Origin: Cytophagales bacterium
Lineage (GTDB): Bacteria; Bacteroidota; Bacteroidia; Cytophagales; Cyclobacteriaceae
NCBI GenBank assembly: GCA_027317105.1
Contig: DAHVFH010000028.1
Coordinates: forward strand, 1 to 26,796
Reading direction: 5' to 3'
DNA: 26,796 nucleotides
In this document: positions 1-8,488 of the stretch, one piece after another
Numbering within the stretch: the first letter of the stretch is position 1
How the letters are laid out: every line of letters begins with the position of its first letter
Program-made: the position numbers and the translations under genes
Notes under the pieces: generated by a model
The model's input: only the letters and a program-made list of their open reading frames with translations
Told to the model about the DNA's origin: nothing
Database searches by the model: none

Positions 1-66
1 AGACCAAACCAAATCTAAAGTAACCAGATCCATTTGGTATGTTTAATTTGAGGTGATTTCTGTGGG

Positions 67-525
67 TCACTTAGCAGCAATTGCCTCGTATTCTTTATCA
101 ACTAAAAGACCTCTTGCTGAAGCGGCTTGAACGGCAAGAAAATCACATCGTTCGTTTTCAGGATGGCCGGCATGACCTTTTATCCACGTGAACTTTGGTT
201 TCAGTTTTTGATGCAAGGGGATATATCGTTTCCACAGGTCAACGTTGGCCTTGTCTTTGAAATTTTTCTTTTCCCAGTTCCACAGCCAACCTTTCTCCAC
301 GGCTTCTACTACATATTTAGAATCAGAATAAATGGTGATGGGTATGCCCGGTTTCTTTATGGCTTCAAGCCCTTTGATCACAGCCAATAACTCCATGCGG
401 TTGTTAGTTGTTAGCCGGAAGCCTTCCGCGAGTTCTTTTACGGCAGCATTGAATTTTAAAACGACTCCGTAGCCGCCAGGGCCAGGGTTACCTTGGGCTG
501 CCCCATCTGTGTATATCCGAATCAT
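67..525 (-). CDS. rnhA: Ribonuclease HI
   Basis: RNase HI cuts the RNA strand of RNA-DNA hybrids (R-loops, primer removal) in the cytoplasm. The 152-residue protein has the whole family pattern: YTDGAAQGNPGPGG at the N-terminus with D7, MELLA with E45, YSDSKYV with D68, and NERCDFLA with D128, which gives the D-E-D-D metal site; H118 and H121 lie in the WIKGHAGHPENE loop. I chose the start at 525 (MIRIYTDG) because the reading frame upstream runs into marC and that extra sequence is not RNase H-like. The gene lies 20 bases downstream of the marC-like stop on the same strand, so the two are probably co-transcribed. Length is normal for the family. Confidence 0.96.
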   Translation of the reverse strand: MIRIYTDGAAQGNPGPGGYGVVLKFNAAVKELAEGFRLTTNNRMELLAVIKGLEAIKKPGIPITIYSDSKYVVEAVEKGWLWNWEKKNFKDKANVDLWKRYIPLHQKLKPKFTWIKGHAGHPENERCDFLAVQAASARGLLVDKEYEAIAAK

Positions 526-545
526 TGAAAAAAATAGATCGTTAG

Positions 546-1115
546 CTAAGAAAGCATCATGTTGCTTTTGAAAATCTTCACGGCAATAGACAGAAGAATT
601 ACGCCAAAGACTCTGCGCAATACCGAAAAACCAGATTTGCCTATTTTCCGCTCCAGCCATGAGCTTGACCGCAGCACAATGTAAACAAAAATGAGATTCA
701 ATACGATGCCAATGAGGATGTCGCGATCATCATAGACGGTGCGAAGGGAAAGAATAGTGGTAAGGGTGCCTGCTCCCGCAATCAGCGGAAAAGCAATAGG
801 GACAATAGAACCAGAACCTTTAGCGTCTGGATCGTCCTTGATTAAAGTTATCCCAAGCAGCATTTCCATGGCAATGATAAACATAACAATCGAGCCGGCT
901 ACTGCAAACGAGCTTACATCCAGACCGAATAAATTCAAGATGGACTGACCGAGGTAAAGAAAGGCAACCATCAAGACTGCTGCTATGGCGGTGGCGCGCT
1001 CGGCATAAATCCTTCCTTCACGCTGACGAATGAGAATGATAAAAGGTATGGAGCCTACAATATCAATAACTGAAAATAAGATTAGACTTACCGAAAAAAT
1101 TTCTTTTAAATCCAT
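546..1115 (-). CDS. MarC family integral membrane protein (UPF0056)
   Basis: A 189-residue, very hydrophobic protein with about six membrane segments. It has the MarC/UPF0056 layout: an N-terminal segment with DIVGSIPFIILI, a central AMEMLLGI followed by a polar loop, then IVPIAFPLIAGAGTLTTIL, and a hydrophobic C-terminus with RVFGVILLSIAVKI. The G-x-IP and P-x-IAGAG motifs mark the family. The transport substrate is not established; the early link of MarC to multiple antibiotic resistance was not supported later. The start is ATG at 1115. A minus-strand TAAGTTTG box lies 19 bases before it at 1135-1142. It is probably the first gene of a two-gene unit with rnhA. Confidence 0.9.
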   Translation of the reverse strand: MDLKEIFSVSLILFSVIDIVGSIPFIILIRQREGRIYAERATAIAAVLMVAFLYLGQSILNLFGLDVSSFAVAGSIVMFIIAMEMLLGITLIKDDPDAKGSGSIVPIAFPLIAGAGTLTTILSLRTVYDDRDILIGIVLNLIFVYIVLRSSSWLERKIGKSGFSVLRRVFGVILLSIAVKIFKSNMMLS

Positions 1116-1134
1116 GACAAAGGCTTTTAAAATG

Positions 1135-1142
1135 CAAACTTA
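1135..1142 (-). promoter_or_regulatory. Candidate -7 box (TAAGTTTG) for marC-rnhA
   Basis: Read on the minus strand this is TAAGTTTG, a match to the Bacteroidota -7 consensus TAnnTTTG, 19 bases upstream of the ATG. I see no TTG at the expected -33 distance, so the call rests on the -7 box alone. Confidence 0.35.
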
Positions 1143-1328
1143 ATGAAAAAGAAAGAGGTCGTTTTAACCGTTTATTTATTTCTCTGAATTTAGGGGGGGT
1201 TAATAGGGATGAATCAAAAAAATAGCTTAGACTTTTCCGGTTTCTGATTTTATTTACATCCAACATACCCTTTTTAGGTTTACAAATGGAGTGGATTTTT
1301 ATCCAAGGTAGCGCAATATACCCGATCT

Positions 1329-1346
1329 TAGTTTTGCTTATATTTG
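1329..1346 (+). promoter_or_regulatory. Two tandem candidate -7 boxes for dabAB
   Basis: TAGTTTTG (1329-1336) and TATATTTG (1339-1346) both match TAnnTTTG and lie 10 bases apart. Use of either would leave a leader of roughly 65-80 bases before the dabA ATG at 1419. Neither has a TTG at 19-base spacing upstream, so this is tentative. Confidence 0.35.
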
Positions 1347-1418
1347 CTTTATTACGATAGTGTACAGCAACTGGTGTCCCATCCTGCACTTCAATTCTAA
1401 ATGGATTAATTTCAGTTC

Positions 1419-3926
1419 ATGAAAATTCAAAACACGGCTTTTGATGAGAAGGAAGTGATTCATTTGTTGAAGCATTATTTGCCCGAACAAGCTTCCCTAA
1501 AAGACTTTATTCATCAGAATACGCTCCAGTCATTTCAAAAAATGAAGTTTCAAAATGCCCTAGCCACTTCGTCAGCACTGTTTGGTTACAAAGTTTTTCT
1601 TGGCCTGAAGGACTATCGGAATCTCCATAAAAACAATAAGATAAACGATGCAATATTAAAGTGGGTTATCATTGAAAGAAAAGGTGAATCTGCACTTTAT
1701 GAATGGAGACTGAAGATGTGTGAACAGGAATACAAAAGGCAAATTCACACGCGCATCGGTCAGTTTAGGGGACACTGGAAAAAACAATTCAAGGTAGATA
1801 TGGATGCGCTGGTGCACCCGATCTTATTTAGGATTCTTTGCAGTTACCTAGATCAAGGCATTTCGATTTGGCGCTTTCCAGCCTGTGAAAAAGGTTTCTT
1901 AAATGCAATTAAGGAGTTGGAACAATTTGGGTATTCTAGTTTCTTCCGAAAAAGGCGGGCAAAGAACTTATTGTTCTCCGATGAATGTACAATTCCTGAT
2001 TTATTAAAAATTTTAGTCGGTGATGAATCACTTTTTGGACAATATCTTTTTGATCAGCAATTTGCCCACATGGGTTGGTCGGGCATGGTTTCGGTCGTGG
2101 AATCCTCACCAGAAACATTGTTGGATAAGCGAATCATTACCCTTCGTGAACTGATTATTTTTGAACTGCTTCTTGAGATTGATGCTTTAGATTTTCATTC
2201 GGGGGAGAACTGGGCTCCACTGGCAACCAGAGTAAAAGATAAGCCGGTTGATCTTTTTGATGAAGTTGAAATTACCGAGCTTCACGAAGTTCTTTCCCTG
2301 TGGCAGGATGCCTATGAATGGACTTATTATGATCAGGTATTGGCTGGTCTGGTTCAGGCCCAGAAGCCAAGGGTTGCAAATCACAAGAAAACATTTCAAA
2401 GTTTTTTCTGCATCGATGACCGTGAAGACTCGTTGAGACGACACCTAGAGAAACTTGATCCAAATTGTGAAACATTTGGAACACCGGGTTTTTTTAATGT
2501 TGAGTTTTATTATCAACCTGAAGACGGGAAATTTTTCACGAAAGCTTGTCCTGCTCCGCTAATGCCAAAGTTCCTAATAAAAGGAAGAAATAACAGAACC
2601 AGGCGCAAACAAGATATTCACTTCTCTAAGCATTCTTCTTCATTTTATACGGGCTGGCTTTTTTCGCAAACACTTGGGTTTTGGTCAGCGTTAAAATTGT
2701 TTATCAATATTTTTAAGCCAACAAGCGGCCCGGCTACTGCCTTATCCTTTCAACATATGGATAGGTACTCAGCTCTTTCCATTGAGAATAAAAACCCACT
2801 AGATGTCGAAAACGGATTACAAATTGGATTCACCGTTCCTGAGATGGCGGATCGCTTGGAAGGAATGTTGGTGAGCACTGGCCTTACAAAAGAATTTGCC
2901 CCTATTGTTTACCTTGTTGGTCATGGAGCAAGCAGTGTCAACAATCCACATTATGCAGCATATGATTGCGGGGCCTGTGCGGGCAGGCCTGGTTCGGTTA
3001 ATGCAAGGGTTATCTGTTATATGGCCAATCATCCTGAAGTAAGGACGGTGCTTAAATCAAGAGGAATTGATATTCCATTTGAAACTCAATTTGTTGGTGC
3101 ACTTCACGACAGCACGCAAGATGATATTTTATTTTTTGATGAAGATTTACTTTCAAAAACGAATATGGAAAAACATCGCGGAATTGAACACGTATTTGCC
3201 AAAGCGTTGGACAATAATGCGAAAGAAAGATCGAGAAGATTTTTGTCTATAAATATCCACAGAAGTTCGGAGAAAGTTCACCACGATGTGCGCTTGCGTT
3301 CCGTCTCTTTATTCGAGCCGCGTCCTGAATTAAATCACGCAACTAATGCTTTGTGCTTTATTGCCCGGAGGTCGCTGACGAAAAATCTGTTTTTAGATAG
3401 ACGGGCATTTCACAATTCCTATGATTATCGTATTGATCCAACCGGAAAATATTTACTGGATATTCTTAAGTCGGCCGCCCCAGTATGCGGTGGAATAAAC
3501 CTTGAATATTATTTCTCGAGGGTAGATAACCAAAAATTAGGCGCAGGCTCAAAGCTGCCTCACAACGTAATGGGACTCTTTGGGGTTGCCAATGGAATTG
3601 ATGGGGATTTGCGGCCAGGGCTTCCAAGCCAAATGATTGAAGTGCATGACCCCATTCGATTGCTAATGATCATTGAGCATTTTCCTGAGGTGGTACTTCA
3701 AACAATTCAACAGACACCCGAAACTTATGAATGGTTTATTAATGAATGGGTGCATCTCGTGGTGGTGGATCCTGAAACTAACGCGCTTTCTGTTTTTAAA
3801 GAAGGTGAGTTTCCCCCCTACACACCTTTCAACCAAAAAATAGATTTGCTTACAGAGGAGATGCAGTTGTTCGAATCTACTCATGAAAACCTTCCCGTTT
3901 TAGAAATTGGATTAGTGAACCGATGA
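1419..3926 (+). CDS. dabA: DabA-type inorganic carbon transporter subunit (DUF2309/UPF0753)
   Basis: DabA is the peripheral, carbonic-anhydrase-like subunit of the DAB complex. It is thought to hydrate CO2 one way at the cytoplasmic face of the membrane, powered by ion flow through DabB, so that bicarbonate accumulates. The 835-residue protein shows the ligand pattern known for Halothiobacillus DabA (Cys, Asp, His, Cys): C331 and D333 in FFCIDDRED, H502 in LVGHGASS, and C517 in YDCGACAG. Both spacings (C-x-D, and 15 residues from His to Cys) agree with that protein. No signal peptide or clear membrane span is visible. It overlaps dabB by ATGA, which implies translational coupling and a fixed ratio of subunits. 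Confidence 0.93.
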   Translation: MKIQNTAFDEKEVIHLLKHYLPEQASLKDFIHQNTLQSFQKMKFQNALATSSALFGYKVFLGLKDYRNLHKNNKINDAILKWVIIERKGESALYEWRLKMCEQEYKRQIHTRIGQFRGHWKKQFKVDMDALVHPILFRILCSYLDQGISIWRFPACEKGFLNAIKELEQFGYSSFFRKRRAKNLLFSDECTIPDLLKILVGDESLFGQYLFDQQFAHMGWSGMVSVVESSPETLLDKRIITLRELIIFELLLEIDALDFHSGENWAPLATRVKDKPVDLFDEVEITELHEVLSLWQDAYEWTYYDQVLAGLVQAQKPRVANHKKTFQSFFCIDDREDSLRRHLEKLDPNCETFGTPGFFNVEFYYQPEDGKFFTKACPAPLMPKFLIKGRNNRTRRKQDIHFSKHSSSFYTGWLFSQTLGFWSALKLFINIFKPTSGPATALSFQHMDRYSALSIENKNPLDVENGLQIGFTVPEMADRLEGMLVSTGLTKEFAPIVYLVGHGASSVNNPHYAAYDCGACAGRPGSVNARVICYMANHPEVRTVLKSRGIDIPFETQFVGALHDSTQDDILFFDEDLLSKTNMEKHRGIEHVFAKALDNNAKERSRRFLSINIHRSSEKVHHDVRLRSVSLFEPRPELNHATNALCFIARRSLTKNLFLDRRAFHNSYDYRIDPTGKYLLDILKSAAPVCGGINLEYYFSRVDNQKLGAGSKLPHNVMGLFGVANGIDGDLRPGLPSQMIEVHDPIRLLMIIEHFPEVVLQTIQQTPETYEWFINEWVHLVVVDPETNALSVFKEGEFPPYTPFNQKIDLLTEEMQLFESTHENLPVLEIGLVNR

Positions 3927-5797
3927 CGATGCAAGTGGTGCTCCAGTTTTTTATTCTAATTCCGTTGACGGGTTTTGTGCTCAGCTTACTTATCCCGGAG
4001 AGTAATGAAAAGCTGATCTCCTCAGTTTCATTTAGTACGGTAGGCATCAACTTGGTTGGGTTTATACTATTTTTATTTTATTGGCTCGTGAAGGGACGTC
4101 CTGTCGTTGATTACAATTACGTCACTTTATATCAAACGGCAGACTTTCATTTTTTCGTTGATTTATACTTTGATAAAATCACAGCCGTATATGGTCTGGT
4201 GGGGGCGCTGCTTACCTTTTTAGTAACTGTATACAGCCGTTATTATTTGCATCGGGAGGTTGGATATAAACGGTTTTTCAATACGATTATCTTTTTTTAT
4301 CTGGGCTATAATGTAATCATCCTTTCAGGGAACTTTGAAACCTTATTTGCCGGTTGGGAACTCCTTGGCATATCTTCGTTTCTACTCATTGCCTTCTACC
4401 GACACCGTTATTTACCAGTAAAAAATGCGGTAAAGGTATTTTCAATATATCGGGTGGGCGATGTGGGTTTGATTTTGGTCATGTGGATGAGTCATCACCT
4501 TTGGCATGAGAACATTACATTTTTAAAGCTTAATAATCTTGCTCTGCTTCATTACTCGATGCCTTCAGGTGCTGGCGTTAGTTTATTTATTTCAATGATG
4601 TTGCTTCTGTCGGCTGCAGCTAAATCGGCACAGCTTCCCTTCTCTTCCTGGCTTCCCAGGGCAATGGAAGGGCCAACGCCATCCAGTGCCATTTTCTACG
4701 GTTCGCTGGCGGTTCATCTGGGTGTTTTTTTATTACTTCGCACGTTTCCGTTTTGGGAACATCAACTTTCAGTACGAATTATTATCGCTCTATTAGGATT
4801 GACAACCTCGATTTTGGCAACGGGAATAGTGAGGGTTCAATCATCGGTTAAGAGCCAGATTGCCTATGCATCTATTGCCCAAATTGGATTGATTTTTATC
4901 GAAGTTGCCGCAGGTCTTGAAAACCTGGCACTCTTCCATTTTGCGGGCAACGCATTTTTAAGGACGTATCAACTGTTGGTCTCACCTTCAGTGGTGAGTT
5001 ACTTAATCAGGGAACAGTTTTATAACTACTCTGCGCGTGCGCGCTCCATTGAAGTAAGATTTCCCAAAGCCCTGGAGTACACCCTTTATGTTCTTTGTGT
5101 TAAGGAATGGAACCTTGACTCAATGATGTACCGGTATTTGTGGAATCCGCTTAAATGGCTGGGAAGTAAACTCAGGTTTTTCACCTTAATGGGTGTCTCC
5201 CTGTTTTTTGTCGCCACCTATTTGGTGGGTCTGCTTTGTTTTTTCTACCGCGATGAAATCCCCATAGCAATTGCTGAAAATTTGCCGATTCTTTTCTCGT
5301 TGATTGGCTTAATCATGGTGCTAAAATCATTTACAGAGCGAAGGTGGGCGAGGAAGAGTTGGATACTGATAATTATAAATCATTTTTGGGTTGTACTAGC
5401 CATTTCTTTTAATGAGCCATTCTCAATAGGCCAATCGGCTTTGTATTTAAGTGGAGTTGTTGTGGCCGGAGTGATTGGATTTTTGATTTTGGTTCGGTTA
5501 AGAGGTTTAGAAGGCGGTATCGATCTTCATCAGTTCTATGGGTATTCTTTTAAACATCCGAAGCTGGCTTTTCTTTTTTTTCTTTGCTGCTTGGGCGCAA
5601 CCGGCTTTCCGATATCGCCTACATTTGTTGGCGAAGATTTAATGTTCTTGCACATTCATGAAGGTCAGGTTTTACTGGCCTTGATCACTGCGTTAAGTTT
5701 TGTCCTTGACGGACTGGCCGCCATTCGCCTTTATGCCCGTATTTTTATGGGGCCGCCTTTCAAATCAGATTCCGAAATGGCTTATCGGTCTTCTTGA
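3923..5797 (+). CDS. dabB: DabB-type proton-conducting membrane subunit (NuoL/MrpA-like)
   Basis: A 624-residue polytopic protein of the complex I NuoL / Mrp antiporter superfamily. Diagnostic stretches are FAGWELLGISSFLLI (the conserved membrane glutamate), KSAQLPFSSWLPRAMEGPTP (conserved lysine and the SSWLP-AMEGPTP signature) and a following segment with GSLAVHLGVFLLLR. The C-terminal part continues with more membrane segments, including GATGFPISPTFVGEDL, which resembles a NuoL/M-type helix. In the DAB system this subunit is thought to pass H+ (Na+ in some relatives) and energise DabA. Because it sits alone with dabA, with no nuo or mrp genes around it, I assign DabB and not a respiratory subunit. 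The start overlaps the dabA stop (ATGA); a second ATG lies 6 bases downstream. Confidence 0.92.
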   Translation: MTMQVVLQFFILIPLTGFVLSLLIPESNEKLISSVSFSTVGINLVGFILFLFYWLVKGRPVVDYNYVTLYQTADFHFFVDLYFDKITAVYGLVGALLTFLVTVYSRYYLHREVGYKRFFNTIIFFYLGYNVIILSGNFETLFAGWELLGISSFLLIAFYRHRYLPVKNAVKVFSIYRVGDVGLILVMWMSHHLWHENITFLKLNNLALLHYSMPSGAGVSLFISMMLLLSAAAKSAQLPFSSWLPRAMEGPTPSSAIFYGSLAVHLGVFLLLRTFPFWEHQLSVRIIIALLGLTTSILATGIVRVQSSVKSQIAYASIAQIGLIFIEVAAGLENLALFHFAGNAFLRTYQLLVSPSVVSYLIREQFYNYSARARSIEVRFPKALEYTLYVLCVKEWNLDSMMYRYLWNPLKWLGSKLRFFTLMGVSLFFVATYLVGLLCFFYRDEIPIAIAENLPILFSLIGLIMVLKSFTERRWARKSWILIIINHFWVVLAISFNEPFSIGQSALYLSGVVVAGVIGFLILVRLRGLEGGIDLHQFYGYSFKHPKLAFLFFLCCLGATGFPISPTFVGEDLMFLHIHEGQVLLALITALSFVLDGLAAIRLYARIFMGPPFKSDSEMAYRSS

Positions 5798-5830
5798 AAA
5801 TGTAGATGTGATTAGGTGCCGCTCGCCCTT

Positions 5831-5890
5831 ATGTGAACCCTTCCACGCTATACATTCTGTGAAATTTAGGGTTCACACCAATTTTTTATA
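5831..5890. terminator. Inverted repeat with T-run after dabB
   Basis: TGTGAACCCT (5832-5841) and AGGGTTCACA (5868-5877) form a perfect 10-bp stem with a 26-base loop, followed by a T-run at 5882-5887. It sits between convergent dabB and aroQ. The loop is long for an intrinsic terminator, so the function is likely but not certain. Confidence 0.5.
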
Positions 5891-6311
5891 ACTTTTTGTT
5901 TAGCAGATGGCCTATGGCCATTGCATAACCTTCCATGCCAAATCCTGTAATCAAGCCAGTACATTTTGAAGTTATCAAACTCTTATGCCTAAACTCTTCG
6001 CGGGCATAGACATTGGATAGGTGTACTTCAACCACCGGGGTTTTTATGGCCGCGATTGCATCGTGGATGGCAATGGAAGTGTGCGTATAAGCTCCGGCAT
6101 TCAAAATTATGCCATCGAAAGTAAAGCCAACTTCGTGTAATTGGTTAATCAGTTCGCCCTCAATATTCGACTGAAAATAGTGCAACTGAATATTGGGAAA
6201 CTGCTGTTTCAATTTTTCAAAGTAAGTTTCAAAACTTTCTTTGCCATAGGTTTCAGGCTCCCGCTTTCCCAGGAGATTAAGGTTGGGTCCGTTGATGATC
6301 TGTATTTTCAT
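5886..6311 (-). CDS. aroQ: 3-dehydroquinate dehydratase, type II
   Basis: Converts 3-dehydroquinate to 3-dehydroshikimate, step 3 of the shikimate pathway, in the cytoplasm. The 141-residue protein begins with the type II signature IINGPNLNLLGKREPETYG, containing R17 and catalytic Y22. NAGAYTHTS starts at N71 and VEVHLSN contains H97; both form the substrate pocket. I set the start at 6311 because family members begin at this MKIQI; the 12 codons upstream are not conserved-looking and overlap the promoter side. It diverges from xerD, an arrangement I recall from other Bacteroidota. Confidence 0.95.
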   Translation of the reverse strand: MKIQIINGPNLNLLGKREPETYGKESFETYFEKLKQQFPNIQLHYFQSNIEGELINQLHEVGFTFDGIILNAGAYTHTSIAIHDAIAAIKTPVVEVHLSNVYAREEFRHKSLITSKCTGLITGFGMEGYAMAIGHLLNKKL

Positions 6312-6323
6312 AAGCCGATGTTG

Positions 6324-6337
6324 TAACTTGCAAGTTA
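6324..6337. promoter_or_regulatory. 14-bp perfect palindrome between aroQ and xerD
   Basis: TAACTTGCAAGTTA is perfectly self-complementary. It lies 12 bases before the aroQ start and about 30 bases before the recombinase start. Each half reads TAACTTG, one base short of a TAnnTTTG -7 box, so it could be an operator for a dimeric regulator or a pair of back-to-back weak promoters. Confidence 0.4.
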
Positions 6338-6367
6338 ATAGGAACAAACGATAAAATCATTTTCAAT

Positions 6368-7267
6368 TTGAATTGGGACACTTACATTAAACAGTTTGGG
6401 CAATACTTGAAATTGGAGCGTTCTCTCTCACAGAATTCCATTGATGCCTATGTACGTGATGTGGAAAAACTGAAACAGTTTATGGAGTTGTCTGAACTTA
6501 AGGTTAGTCCACTTAAAACATCTTCTGGGCATTTAGAGAAATTTATCCAGTATATTGGTGAGCTGGAGATGAGTGCTTACAGCCAGGCGCGTATTCTTTC
6601 GGGTTTGAAAACTTTTTTTAAATACCTCTCTTATGAGGAACTCATTGACGCCAATCCGGCAGCTTTGCTAGAAGGCCCAAAGATTGGCCGTAAGTTACCA
6701 GACACACTTGACTATGTGGAAATTGTGGCCCTGCTGGATGCGATTGACCTCTCAACGGTCGGAGGTGCCCGCAATAGGGCCATGCTAGAAACACTTTACA
6801 GCTCGGGGTTAAGAGTAAGTGAATTGGTAGAACTTCGCCTTGCTAATATTTATTTTGACATCGGTTTTCTTCGGGTTATTGGCAAAGGGAATAAGGAAAG
6901 ATTAGTACCCATTGGCAAAGATGCCCTTAAATATTTAAAGATTTATATTGATGAAGTCCGTGTTCACATACCGGTACAAAAAGGTTTCGAAAGCTATGCT
7001 TTCCTAAATCGCAGTGGGCGAAAGCTCACGCGGGTCATGATATTTCTGGTGATTAAAAAACTGGCAGAAAAAATCGGACTAAAGAAGGCGATTAGCCCCC
7101 ATACGTTTCGTCACTCTTTCGCAACCCACTTGATTGAAGGTGGCGCAGATTTAAGAGCTGTTCAAGAAATGCTCGGTCATGAGTCCATTACCACCACTGA
7201 GATTTATACGCACCTGGATAGGGATTATTTAAGGCAGGTCGTTCAAGAATTTCACCCCCGCGGATAA
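6368..7267 (+). CDS. xerD: Tyrosine recombinase, XerD type
   Basis: Chromosome-dimer-resolving site-specific recombinase, expected to act with FtsK and a partner at dif. The 299-residue protein has the N-terminal SAM-like DNA-binding domain (residues 1-95, with LERSLSQNSIDAYVRD) and a catalytic domain with the full set: R149 (SSGLRVSEL), K173 (IGKGNKERLVP), H245 and R248 (HTFRHSFATHL), H271 (LGHESI) and nucleophile Y280 (TTTEIYTHL). The start is read as TTG at 6368: the frame upstream has no ATG or GTG before a stop at 6311, and the next methionine would delete part of the N-terminal domain. Its location beside aroQ and not in an integrated element supports a housekeeping role. Confidence 0.92.
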   Translation: MNWDTYIKQFGQYLKLERSLSQNSIDAYVRDVEKLKQFMELSELKVSPLKTSSGHLEKFIQYIGELEMSAYSQARILSGLKTFFKYLSYEELIDANPAALLEGPKIGRKLPDTLDYVEIVALLDAIDLSTVGGARNRAMLETLYSSGLRVSELVELRLANIYFDIGFLRVIGKGNKERLVPIGKDALKYLKIYIDEVRVHIPVQKGFESYAFLNRSGRKLTRVMIFLVIKKLAEKIGLKKAISPHTFRHSFATHLIEGGADLRAVQEMLGHESITTTEIYTHLDRDYLRQVVQEFHPRG

Positions 7268-7318
7268 GTCTTTGAACTAAAAACGATATCTTGAAATGAA
7301 TTAATCGCTTAATTTGAG

Positions 7319-7326
7319 TAAATTTG
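7319..7326 (+). promoter_or_regulatory. TAAATTTG box 4 bases before the DUF4136 start
   Basis: A match to TAnnTTTG ending 4 bases before the ATG at 7331. If it is used as a -7 box, transcription would begin at or next to the start codon, giving a leaderless mRNA. No TTG at 19-23 bases upstream (the nearest is 25 bases away). Confidence 0.3.
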
Positions 7327-7330
7327 AACT

Positions 7331-7855
7331 ATGAAGATATTAAGTATTATGCTTTTGCTTTTTAGCCTACAAGCTGCGGGGCAGGAATTAAAAGTGGAGT
7401 TTGACAAGAAACATGATTTTTCAATTTACAAAACCTTTTCTTTTGGCGAAAGCCAGGTGGCGACACCTCCAGATGAGAAACAAGTTACGGACGCCACCAT
7501 CGACAAATGGGTTAAAGCCGGTACTGCAAGGGAGTTGAAATATAAAGGGTTAAAACGTGTGGATACCTTAGGGGATTTGGTGGTGACCTATACCATAGTT
7601 ACTATGCCCCGCTTAGATATACACACCATAGGGCCTGCCGCTGGTACACCAGATTCAAATGATAGGACTTGGTCTAGAAGTTACACCCAACAAAATTTTA
7701 TTATTGACCTTACTGCGCCTAATAACAATTATTTAGCTTGGCGGATTAATGCGCTTAATGATGTAGTGGGGCGGGATGCCGAGCGCGTTATTGACGCCAT
7801 TATTGTTAGGGGTTTTAAAAAATTCCATAAGCAAAAGCGAAAGCAAAAAAAATAA
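7331..7855 (+). CDS. DUF4136-like exported protein
   Basis: A 174-residue protein with an N-terminal signal peptide (residues 1 to about 18, MKILSIMLLLFSLQAAGQ). The mature part opens with a DUF4136-like pattern: V-EFD-KHDFSIYKTFSFGE, then alternating strands with GDLVVTYTIV and a C-terminal helix with DAERVIDAIIVRGFKKF. No cysteine is at the cleavage site, so it is probably a soluble periplasmic protein and not a lipoprotein. The tail is strongly basic (KKFHKQKRKQKK). The biochemical role of DUF4136 is unknown. It converges with the exonuclease gene, leaving only 12 bases between the stops. Confidence 0.75.
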   Translation: MKILSIMLLLFSLQAAGQELKVEFDKKHDFSIYKTFSFGESQVATPPDEKQVTDATIDKWVKAGTARELKYKGLKRVDTLGDLVVTYTIVTMPRLDIHTIGPAAGTPDSNDRTWSRSYTQQNFIIDLTAPNNNYLAWRINALNDVVGRDAERVIDAIIVRGFKKFHKQKRKQKK

Positions 7856-7867
7856 GTCGTTTTTATT

Positions 7868-8473
7868 TTATAAATGAGGCTTCAACCTTTTGAAAATCTC
7901 TAAACAAACCCAAGCATCCGTGGCCGCATAGCTAATTTGCTTGTCATTGAGAGTGGGTGCCTCCCAATTACTCGTTTGAGAACTCTTGGAAATCCGAAAG
8001 CCCATTAAAAGCCCTGTTAATCTTTTTACGCCTTCCACTTCAAGTCCTGCATTTTTAGCAAGGTTTGCGAGCTCGATAATGCCACCAGGCTCAAATTGCT
8101 TTAGACGCTGTAAGGCCTTAATGTCATCGCGTAAAGCAACACCTGCCTTCACGATATTTTTATTCTCTAAAAAATGAAAAATCTCTGGTCGAATTCCGGT
8201 GATATTAAGGCGGATAAGAAAGACTTTTTTGGGTAAGGCAATCTGCATTAAGGCTACCTTATTGATGTGTCCACGCACGAAGACGGGCTTGGTTTCTGTA
8301 TCAAAACCAGCCGCAGAATGGGTACTGATTTCTTCAAAGACTTTTGGGAAGTGACCTGGATCATCAACCACAACGATTTCCCCTGTAAATGCCCCAAGGG
8401 GTAAGGCATTGATCTCCTCGTTTGAGATCGTTGTTTTTTGAAAGCTTGTTTTTGTCACTGGTTTTAAAATCAA
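7868..8473 (-). CDS. 3'-5' exonuclease, DEDDy (RNase D-like)
   Basis: A 201-residue single-domain protein of the DnaQ-like superfamily. The metal-binding residues are visible: D58 and E60 in AGFDTETKP, D116/D117 in GVALRDDIKAL, and Y182 with D186 in SYAATDAW, i.e. the DEDDy class shared by RNase D and the WRN exonuclease domain. There is no HRDC domain, so it is shorter than true RNase D. It probably trims RNA or DNA 3' ends in the cytoplasm; the substrate cannot be told from sequence. The frame opens with TTG at 8473; a GTG five codons in (8458) is an alternative, and no ATG is available before the conserved part. Confidence 0.85.
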   Translation of the reverse strand: MILKPVTKTSFQKTTISNEEINALPLGAFTGEIVVVDDPGHFPKVFEEISTHSAAGFDTETKPVFVRGHINKVALMQIALPKKVFLIRLNITGIRPEIFHFLENKNIVKAGVALRDDIKALQRLKQFEPGGIIELANLAKNAGLEVEGVKRLTGLLMGFRISKSSQTSNWEAPTLNDKQISYAATDAWVCLEIFKRLKPHL

Positions 8474-8488
8474 TTGGTGGTATTCGGC

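Larger units (their letters stand above)
1116..1418. other. Divergent intergenic region marC / dabA
   Basis: 303 bases between two divergent genes. It holds a minus-strand -7 box near marC (1135-1142), a run of seven G at about 1192-1198, and two plus-strand TAnnTTTG boxes (1329-1336, 1339-1346) upstream of dabA. An open minus-strand frame from 1389 runs through it into marC, but it has no recognisable domain and low-complexity composition, so I do not call it a gene. No RNA gene or strong hairpin was seen. Confidence 0.5.

Noticed and set aside
1..66. Short inverted repeat ACCAAAT/ATTTGGT downstream of rnhA as a terminator
   Set aside because: Only 7 AT-rich pairs with a 17-base loop and no clear T-run on the minus strand.
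1063..1389. Open minus-strand frame of 108 codons upstream of and overlapping marC
   Set aside because: No recognisable domain, low-complexity basic/Phe-rich composition, and it overlaps the conserved N-terminus of the MarC-like protein in another frame.
3923..5797. Assignment of the membrane protein as NuoL or a Mrp antiporter subunit
   Set aside because: No other complex I or Mrp genes adjoin it, and it is translationally coupled to dabA.
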